A stretch of DNA of 64,000 bases. It comes from Ifrita kowaldi (Eukaryota; Chordata; Aves; Passeriformes; Cinclosomatidae). How positions within the stretch are numbered: the stretch's first letter is position 1; every line of letters starts with the position of its first letter. Both the position numbers and the translations under genes were made by a program. Positions 13,101 to 24,958 of this stretch are shown in pieces. The notes below the pieces were generated by a model. That model was not told the origin of the DNA, ran no database searches, and worked only from the letters and a program-made list of their open reading frames with translations. The stretch spans positions 63,502 to 127,501 of the forward strand of contig VZRS01014555.1 of NCBI GenBank assembly GCA_013398055.1, read 5' to 3'.

Positions 13101-16100
13101 CTCTGCTCCCCAGTGAACCCCAGCTCTCTGCCAAGGCTGAGGTTGAAGTGTTCAGGGCTTTCTAAAGCCAGATGTCTCTGTAATCCTGGATTCCTGTTAA
13201 CCTCTTCACTCGAGCGTCCTTGGAATGATGAGAAAGCTTTTCCTAAGACAGATGACACGCTGACGAGAATTGGGCCACATGGAAAGCAGACTTGAAGGGG
13301 AAGAGGAGGGTGTTTCACTGAGTTCTTTCACTCAAATCAGAACATTAACACGTAGTTTCAAATCAGTCAGTCCTTTGTACAAATGCCCAAGTTTCTGCCT
13401 CGGAAAGATCCTTTTTGGCATCATTCCTGCACCCACTGTGGTGTGAAGATCCCAAGGAACACTCACTCACTCACTTCTCTGCATTGAGTTTCCTGGGATG
13501 AGATTGGGCTGGATCTGATGCTCTCAGCCGTGAGTGCAAAGAGTGCACAGTGGTGTTGCTGGAACTCATCTCCAAGGTAGATGCGATGCTTGGCATGGAG
13601 GCTCTGCCTCTTGCTATCTTCATACGCTGGCACACAAGATTTAGCTCTGAAGCCCATGTTCCAAACCTGTTTTAATTATCTTCAGTTCCCCTCTCACAGC
13701 AACCTGGGTCTCAGAACAAGCAGCGGGCAGAAGAAACAGATTCTTTTCATCATATCTTGGCATCCGTCTCTCTTTCTCTGTTGTTCCCAATCTCAATTCT
13801 TGTAACTGGGTTGGGTTTGGTTATTTTTTTTCCCCTTCTTTTTTTCATTTCAACCATGACTTGAAAAGATTAAAGCCTGACGTTACTACTTAGCAAAAGG
13901 GACCTCTGCCAACAGAGTGGCCTGCAGGATGCGAACGGGGAGGAGCGGTGTGAGATTCAAGGGCTTTGAAACAACAGCATTAATGTGTGGGGATTGCATT
14001 GCACTCAGAATTTTTCCTGAAAATACCGGGAGCTGGATTCTCTCTCCCTCACTCCTGTTGGATAATACTTTTGTCCATGACTAAACCTCAGAAGGACAAC
14101 TTGCAGAGCAAGGCAGCAGGTGGAGGCTGCCAGGCTGTTAAATCTTGTAACTTTCTTATTTAATGAAAATCTTGGTCTATTTGAGACCTTTTATGGTGTG
14201 CATTCATATTTGTGTGATATGTCACTAATTTTTATGTCTTTTTAGTGCGGCTGCTTTGCTTGACCTAACACAGAACGAGGTTTGACCGATTTATGGTAGG
14301 AAATCACAAGGAAAATGGACTCTGGAAGGGAAGAACCTGTTCTGGTGGAGCAGAGAGGGGACCAAGTGATGCAGGGCTGAAGGAGACTGAGCTGCCCCAA
14401 CCAAGGCAGTGGTTGATCCATGTCACAGCCCTACCAAGGACTTTTGTGACCACCGCTTGAAAAAGCTTTTTGGAGGAGCACTGGCAAGTTTAGTTCGTGC
14501 TGTCTGAGATCCCAGTGACCCTTCCAGCATTCCTTGTCTTTCTGCCAGGGCTTGCTCTCCCAGCATCAAGTGCAGCAGGCATTTTAGCACTGGAAGCTGT
14601 TGACTCCAGGGCAATGCCTCTGGGTTAGTCCTTGGTGCAGAGAGGTTGTGATTAACCCTCTCCAGCTGTATCCGTGAGGGTCAAGGGTGAGCTGTCATGG
14701 ATCTCAGCTCCCTTTCTGACATTCCCTGGCTTGTAGTGCTGGTGTCTAGGGGCTCTCTGGCTCCTCCATGCATTTCCAGTTTTCCTACAGATTTGTTGCC
14801 ACCGTGATGAGCTACACGACTGAGCAGCCCCCACTGCAAGATCCAGGAGGCTAAACTGATTTAATTTGCACAGAAACCTGTCTTGCTCATATCCACCTTT
14901 ATCTGCTTAAGAAAAGGGGTCTTGTACTTCAGGTTTCCCTCTGACACCCTCTGATTTTGCCTTAGCAGTGGAGAGTCTCTCATCTGCCCCAGCAAAAAAT
15001 GGGGAACATTGCAGAAGAGCTGATGGACAGTGGCAGGATTTTGGGGAGACACTGCAACTGCCCAGATTTCCATATTTCCTTATTTCCCCCTTTATATTCA
15101 TGTATATTTAATTTACATTTTCCCCTCTACCACAGATCTTCATTTTAGATGCGGAGTTTTAATGAAGATGACCTTCTAGAAGGGAAAAAATATATGAGCA
15201 TGTGCTCACCACCTGTGAGAGGAGGAAGACTCTCCAGCAAGAGGGAGAAAAACCTTTTTTTTTGCAATTTGCTATAAAATTAGTCAAAACCACTGATGAC
15301 TCCCAGTGGCATAGGAGTTTATTACAAAGGCAGAGTTTTATGCTCACCTGGCCCTGCTGCAGGTCTGTTTCTCATGTTTTATGCAGCTCTGCATCCCCCA
15401 CAGTCCTCACCAAGCATCCCCTTTGCCCACCAGAGGAGCCATCAGCCTAATTCATGTGGTCACACTATTTAGACCTTGAGCAAGTTTTCGCAGCTATGGT
15501 TATGTACAAGGTATAAATATTTTCCTTGTGAAGCACAAACACCCTGTACCCTTCTGCTTAGGCACCCTCTCGAGGAGCTCACATGAGAGCTGTTAATCAG
15601 CACCATGTTTTGAGGACTGTCTCTTTTCTGTTTATTTTTTTAAATTTCTTCTCCTTGCTGTTTTTCTTTTTTTTTTTCCTCAGGAAAATAAGCAGTCTCT
15701 GGTCCATACTTACAATTTTATTTTCATGTTGCTGTTGAAACTCACTATCCTGACCAGTCAAGTTGTGTTAATTTCCCTGATTGGCACCATGAGTAAATTT
15801 GCAGCTCTTGTTTCATTTCCAGACCCCTGTTCAGAATTCCAACCCCTTCTTTGAGCAGATACAACCAGAGGAACTCAGTGGACTGTGTTTGTTTAATGAA
15901 GACCAGGCTGCTTGACTTACCTGACACTAATTCTTTTGGTTTTTCCTGCCTTTCCCTCAAAAATTTGGGATTACAGATCACCTGGGCTGAAGGGGAAAAA
16001 GTTAAATAATAAGAATAAAAGACTTTTTTTTTCAGGAGAAGAGTTTTTCTGTATCTCAAAGAAAATAGGCATTGCAGCATCTGTGGGTTCCCTCAGACCC

Positions 16101-16473
16101 TGGAGATTGCAGTGACCTTTGAGATGGATCGTGGGCCATCAGAAGTTAAATATGTTGCTTTTGGTTAGCTCGACATGAATTATGACTCTGGAATGCTGAG
16201 GTCCATGTTCCTGATATATTTAGGTATAACCAACGGTTGTAACATAAAATTAAATCAACAGATTGCTGGCTGGCAAAACGAAGGCTGAGAACTGCTGCAG
16301 GCCGCAGCGTAATGGAGTTACAGTCAGAACCTGGCTTCCCACTTGCCCACAACTACAAAATCTGCAATTTTTGGAATCATTTTCTCCAAATCCTTCTTCA
16401 CTTCCCAGTAGATCGGCACAGATTTGAAATAGCACAGCCCAAAGCCCGGCGGGGCCACAGGGCTGAGACCAGA
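10181..16473. other. Non-coding stretch, no gene recognised
   Basis: Only short, overlapping, domain-free open frames on both strands. A (CACT)n short run lies at about 13,459-13,477, and T-rich runs occur near 13,830 and 15,670. No CR1 fragment, LTR or RNA gene was recognised. A lncRNA exon cannot be excluded but nothing positively supports one. Confidence 0.6.
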
Positions 16474-16685
16474 GTGCTCCAAAATCCATCCAGACTGGCC
16501 TTGGACACTTCCAGGGACGGGGCAGCCACAGCTTCTCTGGGCACCCTGTGCCAGTGCCTCACAGAGAAGAATTTGTCCCTAATATCCCATCTAACCCTAC
16601 TCTCTTTCAGTTTAAACCCATTCTCCCTTGTCCTGTCACTGCACACCCTTTGAAAAAGTCTCCCCACCTCTTCCGTAGGCTCCCT
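16474..16685 (-). mobile_element. CR1 LINE fragment
   Basis: Reverse complement of the CR1 3' region. The stretch 'ggccttggacacttccaggg', the 'cagcttctctgggcaccctgtgccagtgcctcac' type block and 'tttaaacccattctcccttgtcctgtcact' follow in the order expected for an antisense copy. The terminal 'ggtttgggttggaaggg' segment is missing, and the left edge is replaced by unrelated sequence near 16,470. The fragment is therefore truncated at both ends. Confidence 0.88.
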
Positions 16686-18443
16686 GGGTCTGAGGCTGAT
16701 TTTGATTTCTGAGGGTCTTTCTGATGGTTTCTGAATATAAGATTGATTATTGTTTCAAAAATCTGTTTCATGCTCGTGCCCAACATCTGCTAGGGCTGAG
16801 CTCTACTAGGAATTCATTATTTTCCTTGGATTTGGGGAGGTGCTAGAGTTTCCCTGAGCAGTTGTGACTGCAGTACCTTCCCAAGGAGCTCCGATTCTGG
16901 CCTTTAATCTTGGCAATGAACGTTCTTCCACACACTCCTGTTCAGAAGTGTGCATGTGAGTGATTTAGTGCTTCGTGTCAGTAAATCAGGATGTTGATCT
17001 TAACTATGTGTTCACTGTCCCAAGGCACGCTAGGAACCTCAGACAGGACTGCAGACACCCTTGCCTTAGGTAGAGTAAAAATACTTAGGCTTAAAAATTG
17101 GTCTTTCCCTTCCAGTTTTGTTATCCATCTGCATTTGTTGTTGTGTCACCTCCAAAATCTTCAGATGTCATCAAAAATCCCCAAGGACACAGCATGGAGC
17201 AGCTCCAGCTGGGAATCTTTATCCCACTTTGCCAGGAGTTTTCACATAGAAACAAATAAGGAAAATACTATGTGTGATACACAGAAACATCCTCCTGGAG
17301 CCACTCATTCTTCAGCTAGGAAAAAAAGGGGAAAGGACACCAAATCTGAGTTCACCTCTCTTTCTTCCATTCTCAGACAGATCTTTGATTGTGGCAAAAC
17401 ACCTTCACCATGCTCAGTTCTGGCGTTAGCCAGAACAAAACCAGATTTTGGTGCCTGGGCAGGAGAACGACAGGAACTGGGGCAGAATTCCTTGTGGCAG
17501 GCCGAGCTGTGTGAGTCTGTTTGCTCTGGCAAAGTGCCCTTTTATTTCTATGAACTTGCAGCCGTTTTTCGCTGCGCGGGGCCATCCCCTGGAGAGTCTC
17601 CTTCAGAGGAAATGTGTCCAAACTTTGATGGGAACTGTCGTGTTACCTCCCTCTCCGAATTTGCCTTGGGTACATGAGCCAGAAGGAAAATGCAGTCACC
17701 CGCCAAAATGGTGAGAAGAAATTCACCCACCTAAAACAAAACTATTCAGCAATTTCTTTTTTCACACTCCACATCTCTCTGGGTTGCCCCACGAGCCCAG
17801 CAGCAGTAAAGCCATTTGCCAGCAAGCAGGGCTGGGGCCACCTAATCAACCATTTTTAGAGCCTTTTGGGCTTCCAGTTTGACTGGAAAATAAGTTTTCA
17901 ACAGATTAATTAAGTATTGCTGCCACACAGAAGCCATAAATGAGTACTTGCTGCAGTGGCCATCTGCTGCTGAAGGTCACTGAAAAATAACTATTTCAGG
18001 AAAACGTTTAAATTCTTATTGGTAATACCTCTAACCAAAGCCAAGCCAGTAGGGAGATCATATGTTGGTTGGTGGGTGGCCTTAATGATTCTACCATAAA
18101 AGTAATTCCAAAAATACACATGTCAGGCGCTCCAGCTAATTCTGCAGCTAGATTTGACAAGCATGAACCCAGATCTATACAGCGACCAGGCAGTTATTAG
18201 TGGTGGAGCAGGAGGATTAAAAACTACTAAAACTGCCTTGGCACAAATGCCAGTGCGGTGGCTTTGGTTGAAATCAGGGGGAAGTTTGGTTTTTGTGCCA
18301 TTCCCAACATTCCCTCCTCTCAGAGGGAAAGCCAAGGAGACACCTCGTGCTGTAGGTCCCTCAGGCATTACCTGGAGTCCTTTTCCCCATGGAAAATGAT
18401 TGCCCCTGTCAATGCAGGGCTGATATTGTGATGAAGAGATGGA
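16686..18443. other. Non-coding stretch with a 228-codon chance frame
   Basis: The + frame at 16,991-17,677 is long for this window. Its translation is low in recognisable structure, has no domain or signal, and no splice-site arrangement supports it. I read it as random. The second half (about 17,870-18,300) has enhancer-like content and is listed separately. Confidence 0.5.
17870..18300. promoter_or_regulatory. Candidate conserved non-coding element
   Basis: Repeat-free sequence with the homeodomain palindrome TTAATTAA near 17,906, the E-box CATCTG near 17,960, and the TGACAAG and TTATTAG cores further right. It reads like vertebrate regulatory DNA, but this rests on motif density alone, which has a high false-positive rate. 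Confidence 0.22.
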
Positions 18444-18507
18444 CGCTTTCCATTAGACCAGGTTGCTCTAAACCCCTTCCAACCTGGCTTGGATGTTTTA
18501 GTGTTCC
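18444..18507 (-). mobile_element. Short CR1 LINE remnant
   Basis: About 60 bases match the middle of an antisense CR1 3' end: 'ccattagaccaggttgctcta' followed by an 'aaccccttccaacctggctt' type segment. Similarity stops abruptly on both sides. It is an old internal relic. Confidence 0.7.
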
Positions 18508-19118
18508 CAAATTTCTCTTTCTCTTGCAGTGCTGTCTCCTCGTCTTGTCATTGGTATCGGGGAAAATTAGAAAACTTAATCAAAGACGTTCATGTGAACC
18601 CCACAAACACAGTGGCTGAGAAAAGAGCCAGAACCCCATGAAATAGGAAGGGTTTATTTCCATTACCCAGGCACACACTGAACCAGGGCTGCTGGGGCTG
18701 AGAAGAGGTAAAAAAATCACTGCCATGTACACTTGGCTCCTCTGACTGCGAAGACTCATCCCAAACTAACCCATGAGATGGACTTGAAATGTAAAGTTAA
18801 TCTTGGAATACACTTCATTTCCAGCATTATTGAGCATGGCATGTGATGTTCATGATTCGCAGGGTGATAAAAAGTTGCAACAAACCAGAAACAAAAATAT
18901 GGGGTCAAAAATTAGCCTGTGCCAGACATTAACAGAGCATGGTGAGCTTTCCCTCAGAGCAGAGGGGATTCTGAGATGGAGCAGCCTTTCAAAAGCTGCT
19001 TCTACCATCCTGTCCTTATATTTTGAAGTTGCACCTCCTTGTCCCACACATTTTTAGGCAGCCCAAAGGATGGGCAGAGCCCTGGGTGCCCTGGGCCAAG
19101 GCAGCTGTCCCTTTGCAG

Positions 19119-19164
19119 GGTCACCAGAGCAGCAGGAGGGGAGCCCCGTGGGCTCCTGGTGACC
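19119..19164. repeat. Interrupted inverted repeat, 15-bp stem with a 13-base bulge
   Basis: GGTCACCAG at 19,119-19,127 pairs with CTGGTGACC at 19,156-19,164. Directly inside, GAGCCC at 19,141-19,146 pairs with GGGCTC at 19,150-19,155 around the loop CGT. The two stems are contiguous on the 3' arm and separated by 13 unpaired bases on the 5' arm. RNA from either strand could fold. No known RNA family is recognised. Confidence 0.7.
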
Positions 19165-19995
19165 TTGGGGCACACAGTGCCATCGGCACAGAGCAGGGCT
19201 TAAGCACAAATCCAGAAAGGATTGTTTTGCTCAGCCCCTGAGCTCCTCATTGCCACAGGATATCGGAGTAGACGCGGCTTGGAAAAGAATTTAGAGAGAT
19301 CCCCGTGGGATGTATCCATCAGTGACCATGAATAGCGAGGACACACAGGCAGCCTCCAGACGAGGAAATCCCTGGGCTGGTGCTCGCCATAAGATGGGAG
19401 AATATTCAAGACTCTGCCCTTAGTTTGTCTTTTTTCGTGGCATTTCCCTCGGTGCCTGTTACTGTCTGTCAGAGGAAGTGAACAAGATCCTGTGTGGCCA
19501 TTCCTGCCTCTTTGCACATGGCTAAATGCTTTGAGGCCTAAATGTGCTGTCCTGCTTAGCGGAAGGAGGATTTAGGGCTAGAGGCATTTAGGAACTCACC
19601 CTCCCTTCCAAAAAAATTATTTTCCTTCACCTTGAGGCAGCTGAAAGTTCTTTGCCCTCCCCGATGGTGTGAGCAAAACAAAAGAACCTTTTCTGTTGTG
19701 AGCACCCGCTAATTTCAGAGTGAATTAAGGGGGAAAAGGGATGTTGCACTGGCCTCAATCCCTGGAATCAAGAAATTATGTTAGTGCTCGTAGCTGTGCT
19801 GTGCATCCCATGCCTCAGGAATCTGCTGTTCAGACGGCCTCTTCACCTCCAGTTTTGCTTCCATTCATGAGGTGACCTCAGTACTTTGGTTTTCCTTGTA
19901 ATTCCTGATATTTTGCCAGCGTAAAAGCCATGGGGATGTTGCAAATACTGACCTAATATTTAATGAGCGAGTAAGAGGGAATATGTAGATATGAA
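19165..19995. other. Non-coding stretch, nothing recognised
   Basis: No open frame of note, repeat family or RNA gene was seen in this stretch. Confidence 0.5.
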
Positions 19996-20072
19996 TATGT
20001 GTATATATATAAAAATATATAAATATATAAATATATAAATATAGAAATATAGAAATATATAAATATATATTT
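19996..20072. repeat. AT-rich simple repeat (TATAAA-type)
   Basis: A run of imperfect 'atataaat' units with occasional 'atagaaat' variants, flanked by TATA dinucleotides. It is a degenerate microsatellite. TATA-like words in it should not be taken as core promoters. Confidence 0.9.
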
Positions 20073-20169
20073 TTATTGAAGGGATATCGTTCTGTTCCTC
20101 AGAGCCAGATACCTAAGGCACATCCACATGCACAGAGACAATACTCCCATTTTTCTCCTGAGATACATT

Positions 20170-20760
20170 TTGCTGTCATTTGTGTAACCTTTCTTTTCAG
20201 TTTGTTAATCAATTACACTTCGGGCTTCATCAGAGGGGTCTAAAGTGTAACAGCAGCCGCTATTGTTGCAAGGGAAAGAACAAATTGATTGATGGTGGGT
20301 AATCAAAGTAATGTAGAGACTTGGCATAGGCAATATTTACTTTCCATCTGTCACTGAAGACATTTTACTGCCAATCAGTGCCTTCAGAAGGCTGGCTGGA
20401 ACAATAGAGGTCTTTCTACTTAATTCCTCCTATTGACTGGGGCTTACACTGACAAAGTTCACTTGCTATGTAATCCTCAAGGCATGCACTGGCTGCTGCA
20501 GCCAAGTTTTGAGATATATATCCCCCTGTGTCAATGAATTGGAAAAAAGCAGCTCTTTGGAGCCAAAGCCTTGAAGGTGGTCCCTGAAACGCGGCCCGTG
20601 ACAGTGTACAATTGACGTTGTTGGCTTTGGAGGTGTCAAAGTGATAGGAGCGCTTACAGGAACCCTCCCTGCAGCTGCTGGAGATGTGAAAGGCCTTTGA
20701 TGGTTCACTGGTGACCACTGTTTGCAGGTCAAGTCTGGCCAGGAAGATCCTCTGCAATAA
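20170..20760. promoter_or_regulatory. Candidate enhancer with PBX/HOX and HNF1-like motifs
   Basis: Repeat-free sequence with GTTAATCAATTAC near 20,202-20,214 (two mismatches from the HNF1 palindrome). It also contains the PBX-HOX composite core TGATTGAT at 20,286-20,293, followed by TAATCAAAG, plus further CTGTCA/TGACA-type MEIS words. The clustering of these words within 150 bases is stronger than in most of the window. Whether it is conserved or active cannot be told from this sequence. Confidence 0.35.
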
Positions 20761-21192
20761 CAAGTGAGGGGCGGTGGTGGGAAGTGGGAGGAGGGGGTCG
20801 TTTTTCTCCATTTCTCTCCCTTTTTTTTTCCTTTCCTTTTCCTTTCTGTCAGTCCTGCTTGCTGCAGAGACTGGTGTTTACAAGATGAGTCAGAGCAGCC
20901 ACAGAACAGGGCTGAAATGGGGGAGCAAGGAATCTGGGAAAAACGCCTTGTGCCGATATTTGGGCCCCACGGTGCCGTTGGATGCCCAGCGCCAGGAGCA
21001 GAGAGGTGACAGCCACAGCCGTGTCACCTCAGGGGCTGGCTGGGGACCCAACCCTGCTTTCACCCTTCCTGGTTAAGGTGGGGAGCTGGTGAGAAGTGTC
21101 CCTGTCAGCTGGAAGTCATTGGTACCTACAGCTCATTCTGCTTCCAGGCACAAACTCTCCTGACCCTGACCTAGACCCGTCACACCAGGGGA

Positions 21193-21395
21193 GTGGCTTT
21201 AAACTGAGGGAGGGTGGATTTAGAGGGTAGATGAGATACTGGAAAGAAATCCTTCCCTGTGAGGGTGGGGAAGCCCTGGCACAGGGTGTCCAGAGAAGCT
21301 GTGGCTGCCCCTGGATCCCTGGAAGTGTCCAAGGCCGGGTTGGAGGGGGCTTGGATTGTGGAAGGTGTCCCTGCCCACAGCAGGGACTGGAAAAC
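21193..21395 (+). mobile_element. CR1 LINE fragment, sense orientation
   Basis: Begins with 'ggctttaaactga' and proceeds through the 'gatgagatactggaaagaaatccttccctgtgaggg' type block, 'cagagaagctgtggctgcccc', 'tggaagtgtccaaggcc' and 'gaaggtgtccctgccca'. The expected 'gagcaacctggtctag' segment is deleted and the terminal 'ggtcccttccaaccc' end is lost. It is the only well-preserved plus-strand copy in the left half of the window. Confidence 0.9.
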
Positions 21396-21485
21396 ACCCT
21401 TTTCCCTGTTTTTATTCACAGCTCACCTGGACATCCATCCAGAGGGATTTAGTGCACATCTTGTCTGCTGTAGCTGGTAGTGACT

Positions 21486-21513
21486 CAGTTCCCAGTTTCC
21501 CAGTTTCCCAGTG
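21486..21513 (+). repeat. Short CCCAGTTT tandem repeat
   Basis: Three to four near-perfect copies of an 8-base unit (cagtttcc). It is simple slippage sequence. Confidence 0.85.
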
Positions 21514-23109
21514 CTCTTGTCTCTTCTTTCCTGTGGCAATTCATCTTCTGGGTTAAACACCAGTCGAGAGCCTTTGGCTCACAGGTCTTACAGCTCCTTC
21601 TCTTGCACAGCAAAACCAGATCCCTGCCTTCCTTAAGGCACACACTGAACTGTTATAACCCACTTCTGCTGAGGACTTACCAGCCAGATTGCAATGTTTT
21701 AGTGACTCTTCAATTCAATCAAAGGAGCCACATAATTTTCATACATTAAAGACCAAAAGAGGTCTAGACCTTGTTGTCCTAGAGGTTGTTCTTATTGACA
21801 GTTTTCTATCTCACACATTTTTCCTCCATGCATCATTTTGACTCCCAACTATCCTCAAGAGAGTTGGAAGAGAAGCACCAGTGGGATTTCCTGGGTTTCA
21901 AGACCCTCTGCTCCAAAGAGATTTTATCCCTCTTTTTTAAAAAAAATTTAAAGGGTGATGGTGAGGCAAAGGAAAAAAAAATCCTGGATCTCTTCCAAAA
22001 TGCTAGCTAACTTCCAAGACGTGTCTGTCAGTGGTCCTGCTCTGGAATTTCCTCTGCAGTTACTGGAGGGTTCAATTTTTCCATAAAACCTGGTATTATG
22101 CAAGGGGCACTGACAAATGTTTCCAGTTGGACCCTGGGATTGCAGACACGTTTGAGAAGAGATAACAACCCCGGCTCCCAAATCACTGCAGTCACCCTGG
22201 AGCCAGAGCACACTTGCAGCTCTTCTACTTCTCCATGGATCAAAAAGAACCAGAATTAAGGGTCTGAGATTTAACCAGATTATAGTGGAGATAAAAAGAA
22301 TTCAATTGGATTTAAGTATGTAAGTGCCAACACAGCGACAGGACAGGGTTATCACAGCACCTGGAGCCTTGGAGCACACTGGCAAAACGATCAGGATTGC
22401 TCTGAAATGTCCCCAGACATTGCATGTCTGTGTTGAGTGGGGATTTTGGTGTCAGCACATTTTTCACAGAGGGCTTGGAATGGCAGAGGGTGTTTCAAGG
22501 TCGAGGCTGGGAGACATTGGCGGAGCTGTGCGTGGGAAAGCCTGACATTGCGAGATGTCTGGCCACGGCCACTGCAGTCACACTGACCTCCCCAGGAACC
22601 AAATCCAGCTTGTAATTAAGCAGGGGAGAGTAAAAGGAAACTGGCATCTGTTCTGCAGCTCAGAAAAAGCCCAATGTGTAATCAAATATGAGTATTTATA
22701 GGCACACACGCCGCTTCTTCCAAAAAACCCCCACATCTACCGGCATCAATGCAGCTGGAAAAAATAGAATTATATGAGGTGACTACAAACAGTGGGATAG
22801 CTGTCCGTGATTCTATGCTCACTTTCTAGAATAGCAATAGTCTTAGCTGAAAGGGCTGAGCTGAAGACCATTTTTGGCATATTTGTTAAAGACAGGGACA
22901 CAAATATTCATTACTGCATCACTTTCCAGCAGTTGATGCCTTTAATGTAGCTCAAGATGGGTCTTTTAACGTGCAGTGACACTTTGGTGTGTCGTAGATG
23001 TGTGTCATTTCCAGAATGTGTTTGTCATCTGCCACTTCCACAGCTTGTCACCAACCCTACCAACCCTTCAAACCACTCTTGGGCAGTCTCCTGTCTCCTC
23101 TTATTGCCG
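21514..23109. other. Non-coding stretch, no gene recognised
   Basis: No supported gene. The part from about 22,640 to 22,990 is repeat-free and AT-leaning, with motif-rich composition similar to the other candidate regulatory blocks, but no single motif is decisive. No RNA gene was recognised. Confidence 0.5.
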
Positions 23110-23315
23110 TAGAATCTCGGAATAGTTTGGGTTAGAAGAGAGTTTTATAGGTCCTCGAGTCCAACCCTATGCAATGACCAGGAACATCTTCCACTACATG
23201 AGGTTACTCAAAGCCCCATCCAGCTTTGGAATTTTCCAGGCATGGAGCATCCATCCCTTCTCAGGGCAGCCTACACCAAAGTTTCACCAGCCCCATTGTG
23301 AAAACTTCATTGTCA
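23110..23315 (-). mobile_element. CR1 LINE 3'-end fragment
   Basis: Antisense CR1. A degraded 'agaatctcggaatagtttgggttagaag' end is followed by 'catcttccactacatgaggtt', 'caaagccccatcca' and a 'gtttcaccagccccattgtga' block. It is more diverged than the copies at 24,651 and 62,394, which suggests an older insertion. Confidence 0.82.
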
Positions 23316-24650
23316 CCCTCAGGGATGCTCCATCAGTTGGCAGCTGCTGGGGCTGCCAACTAAAAGTGATCAAAATGTGCTTTAATCTGCAAATCCATCT
23401 GAGCTCCCTGCAATACTCTCCAATAATTCCAGTGTCAGCCCAGGCTGAGAAACACGGCAAGGAAATGGGGTTAGAGGGGGAGTATTTTGCCATGGAGCTA
23501 CTCTGGACACCTTTCCATGATTTAGTGGAGACCAGGACTCCACCCCTCTGAGGGGAGGAAAGGGTGAAGGGAGCTGCCTTGCTGATAGGTAAAAGGTAAA
23601 AGTTCGCAAGTCCACGTGCACAGATGCCAAATATTTCACGAACTTAGAGGGATACGGTTTCAGATCACACTGCTGGAATGCAGCCCTGGCTACAAAGACT
23701 CGGAGCAGAAAGGATGAGGAGGTGACAGAGCTGGGGTTTCACTTGAACATGTTGCACCCACAGGAGATGGTGAAAAAGACGAGAAAAAGGGGGTTACCCG
23801 AGTGGGGTGGTGATATCCTGGCAGATTCTCCCTATGGAGGGGAAGGGGAGCACAGGGAAACGTTGCTGGCTGCATTTGCAACAGCTCACTCAAGTTCTGG
23901 TAGTTTTATTGATCCCTCAGGGAGCAGACTTGAGCCTTTCCTGTCTGAATCTACCTGGAATCCATGCCCAAATACCTGGTCCTTGTAGTTTGCTCACCCA
24001 GCTGATTCTAGTTAAAAATTCAATGGCTGTTTCTTCCCTCTGAATAAATAATTGTAATTTGTGTGGTCATAAATGATTTCTTTTTCCCTAAGAAACCTCT
24101 CCTTGATATCCAGCCACTGGTTGTCAAACAGAGGCTTGTTTCCTTTCCTGCTAATAAGTCCTGTCTCTTTTTTTCCTAAACCGGGCTTTTTGGGGCATTA
24201 CATCACCCTGCACAAAGTTATGTCAAGGCTGGATGGAGATAATTCACATCCTGTCAGGTCTGACATAAGAGACTGGGCGACCTTCCAGCAGGGTAAAATA
24301 TGAAAGGGAAAGTAAAATGCATCTATTCTAGTGCAAATGAGGGCTAGGAATACCTGACAGATGGATCTGGGGGGTGATTGAGGAAGAAGGTTACGTGTTT
24401 TACTTCTGTACACTTTTTGCTCCCCTTCACCTCTACTGATTATGCCTTAAAAGCTTTGTGTCATGGCCAATTGCCCTCTAAATACCTACAGTGAGTTACA
24501 GCTCACGTTATTACTCCTTGGACAGGGAATGTGTTTGGGTACTGTTTTGCCACTTCATTGCAAAATGGAAAGGCAAGGTGAAAAACTGACCTGAAAATGA
24601 TCAGAGGCAAAAGTTGTGACCCATAAATGACAAAATGAAAATGTTCAGCC
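23316..24650. other. Non-coding stretch between two CR1 fragments
   Basis: No gene, RNA or additional repeat family recognised. Open frames are short and unsupported. Confidence 0.5.
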
Positions 24651-24958
24651 AGAATCGTAAAATCACAGAATGGTTTGGGTTGGAAGGGAGCTCAAACATC
24701 TTCTCGTTCTACCCCCTGTCTTGGGCAGGGACACATTCCACTATCCCAGGTTGCTCCAAGCCCCGTCCAGCCTGGCCTTGGACACTTCCAGGGATCCAGG
24801 GGCAGCCACAGCTTCCCTGGGCATCCTGTACCAGGGCCTCCCCACCCTCACAGGGAGGAGTTTCTTCCCAATATCCCATCTAAATCTACCTTTGTTCAAT
24901 TTTAAGTCATTTCCCTGTTTCCTATCACTCTATGCCCTTGTCAAAAGTTCCTCCCCTT
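24651..24958 (-). mobile_element. CR1 LINE 3'-end fragment, relatively intact
   Basis: The longest and cleanest antisense CR1 copy in the window. It starts with 'aaaatcacagaatggtttgggttggaaggg' and runs through 'ggttgctccaagcccc', 'ggccttggacacttccaggg', 'cctccccaccctcacag' and 'tttcttcccaatatcccatct' to 'cctatcactctatgcccttgtc'. This order identifies the family. Nothing of the CR1 reverse transcriptase frame remains. Confidence 0.93.

Noticed and set aside
15562..15580. Second CTCF-like site (caccctctcgagg)
   Set aside because: At least three mismatches to the CTCF core, which is not better than background.
16991..17677. 228-codon + strand open frame
   Set aside because: No recognisable domain, signal or repeat. 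It has no splice or promoter context and is overlapped by frames on the other strand, so it is consistent with chance.
19996..20072. TATA-box-like words
   Set aside because: They belong to a degenerate TA-rich simple repeat with no promoter context.
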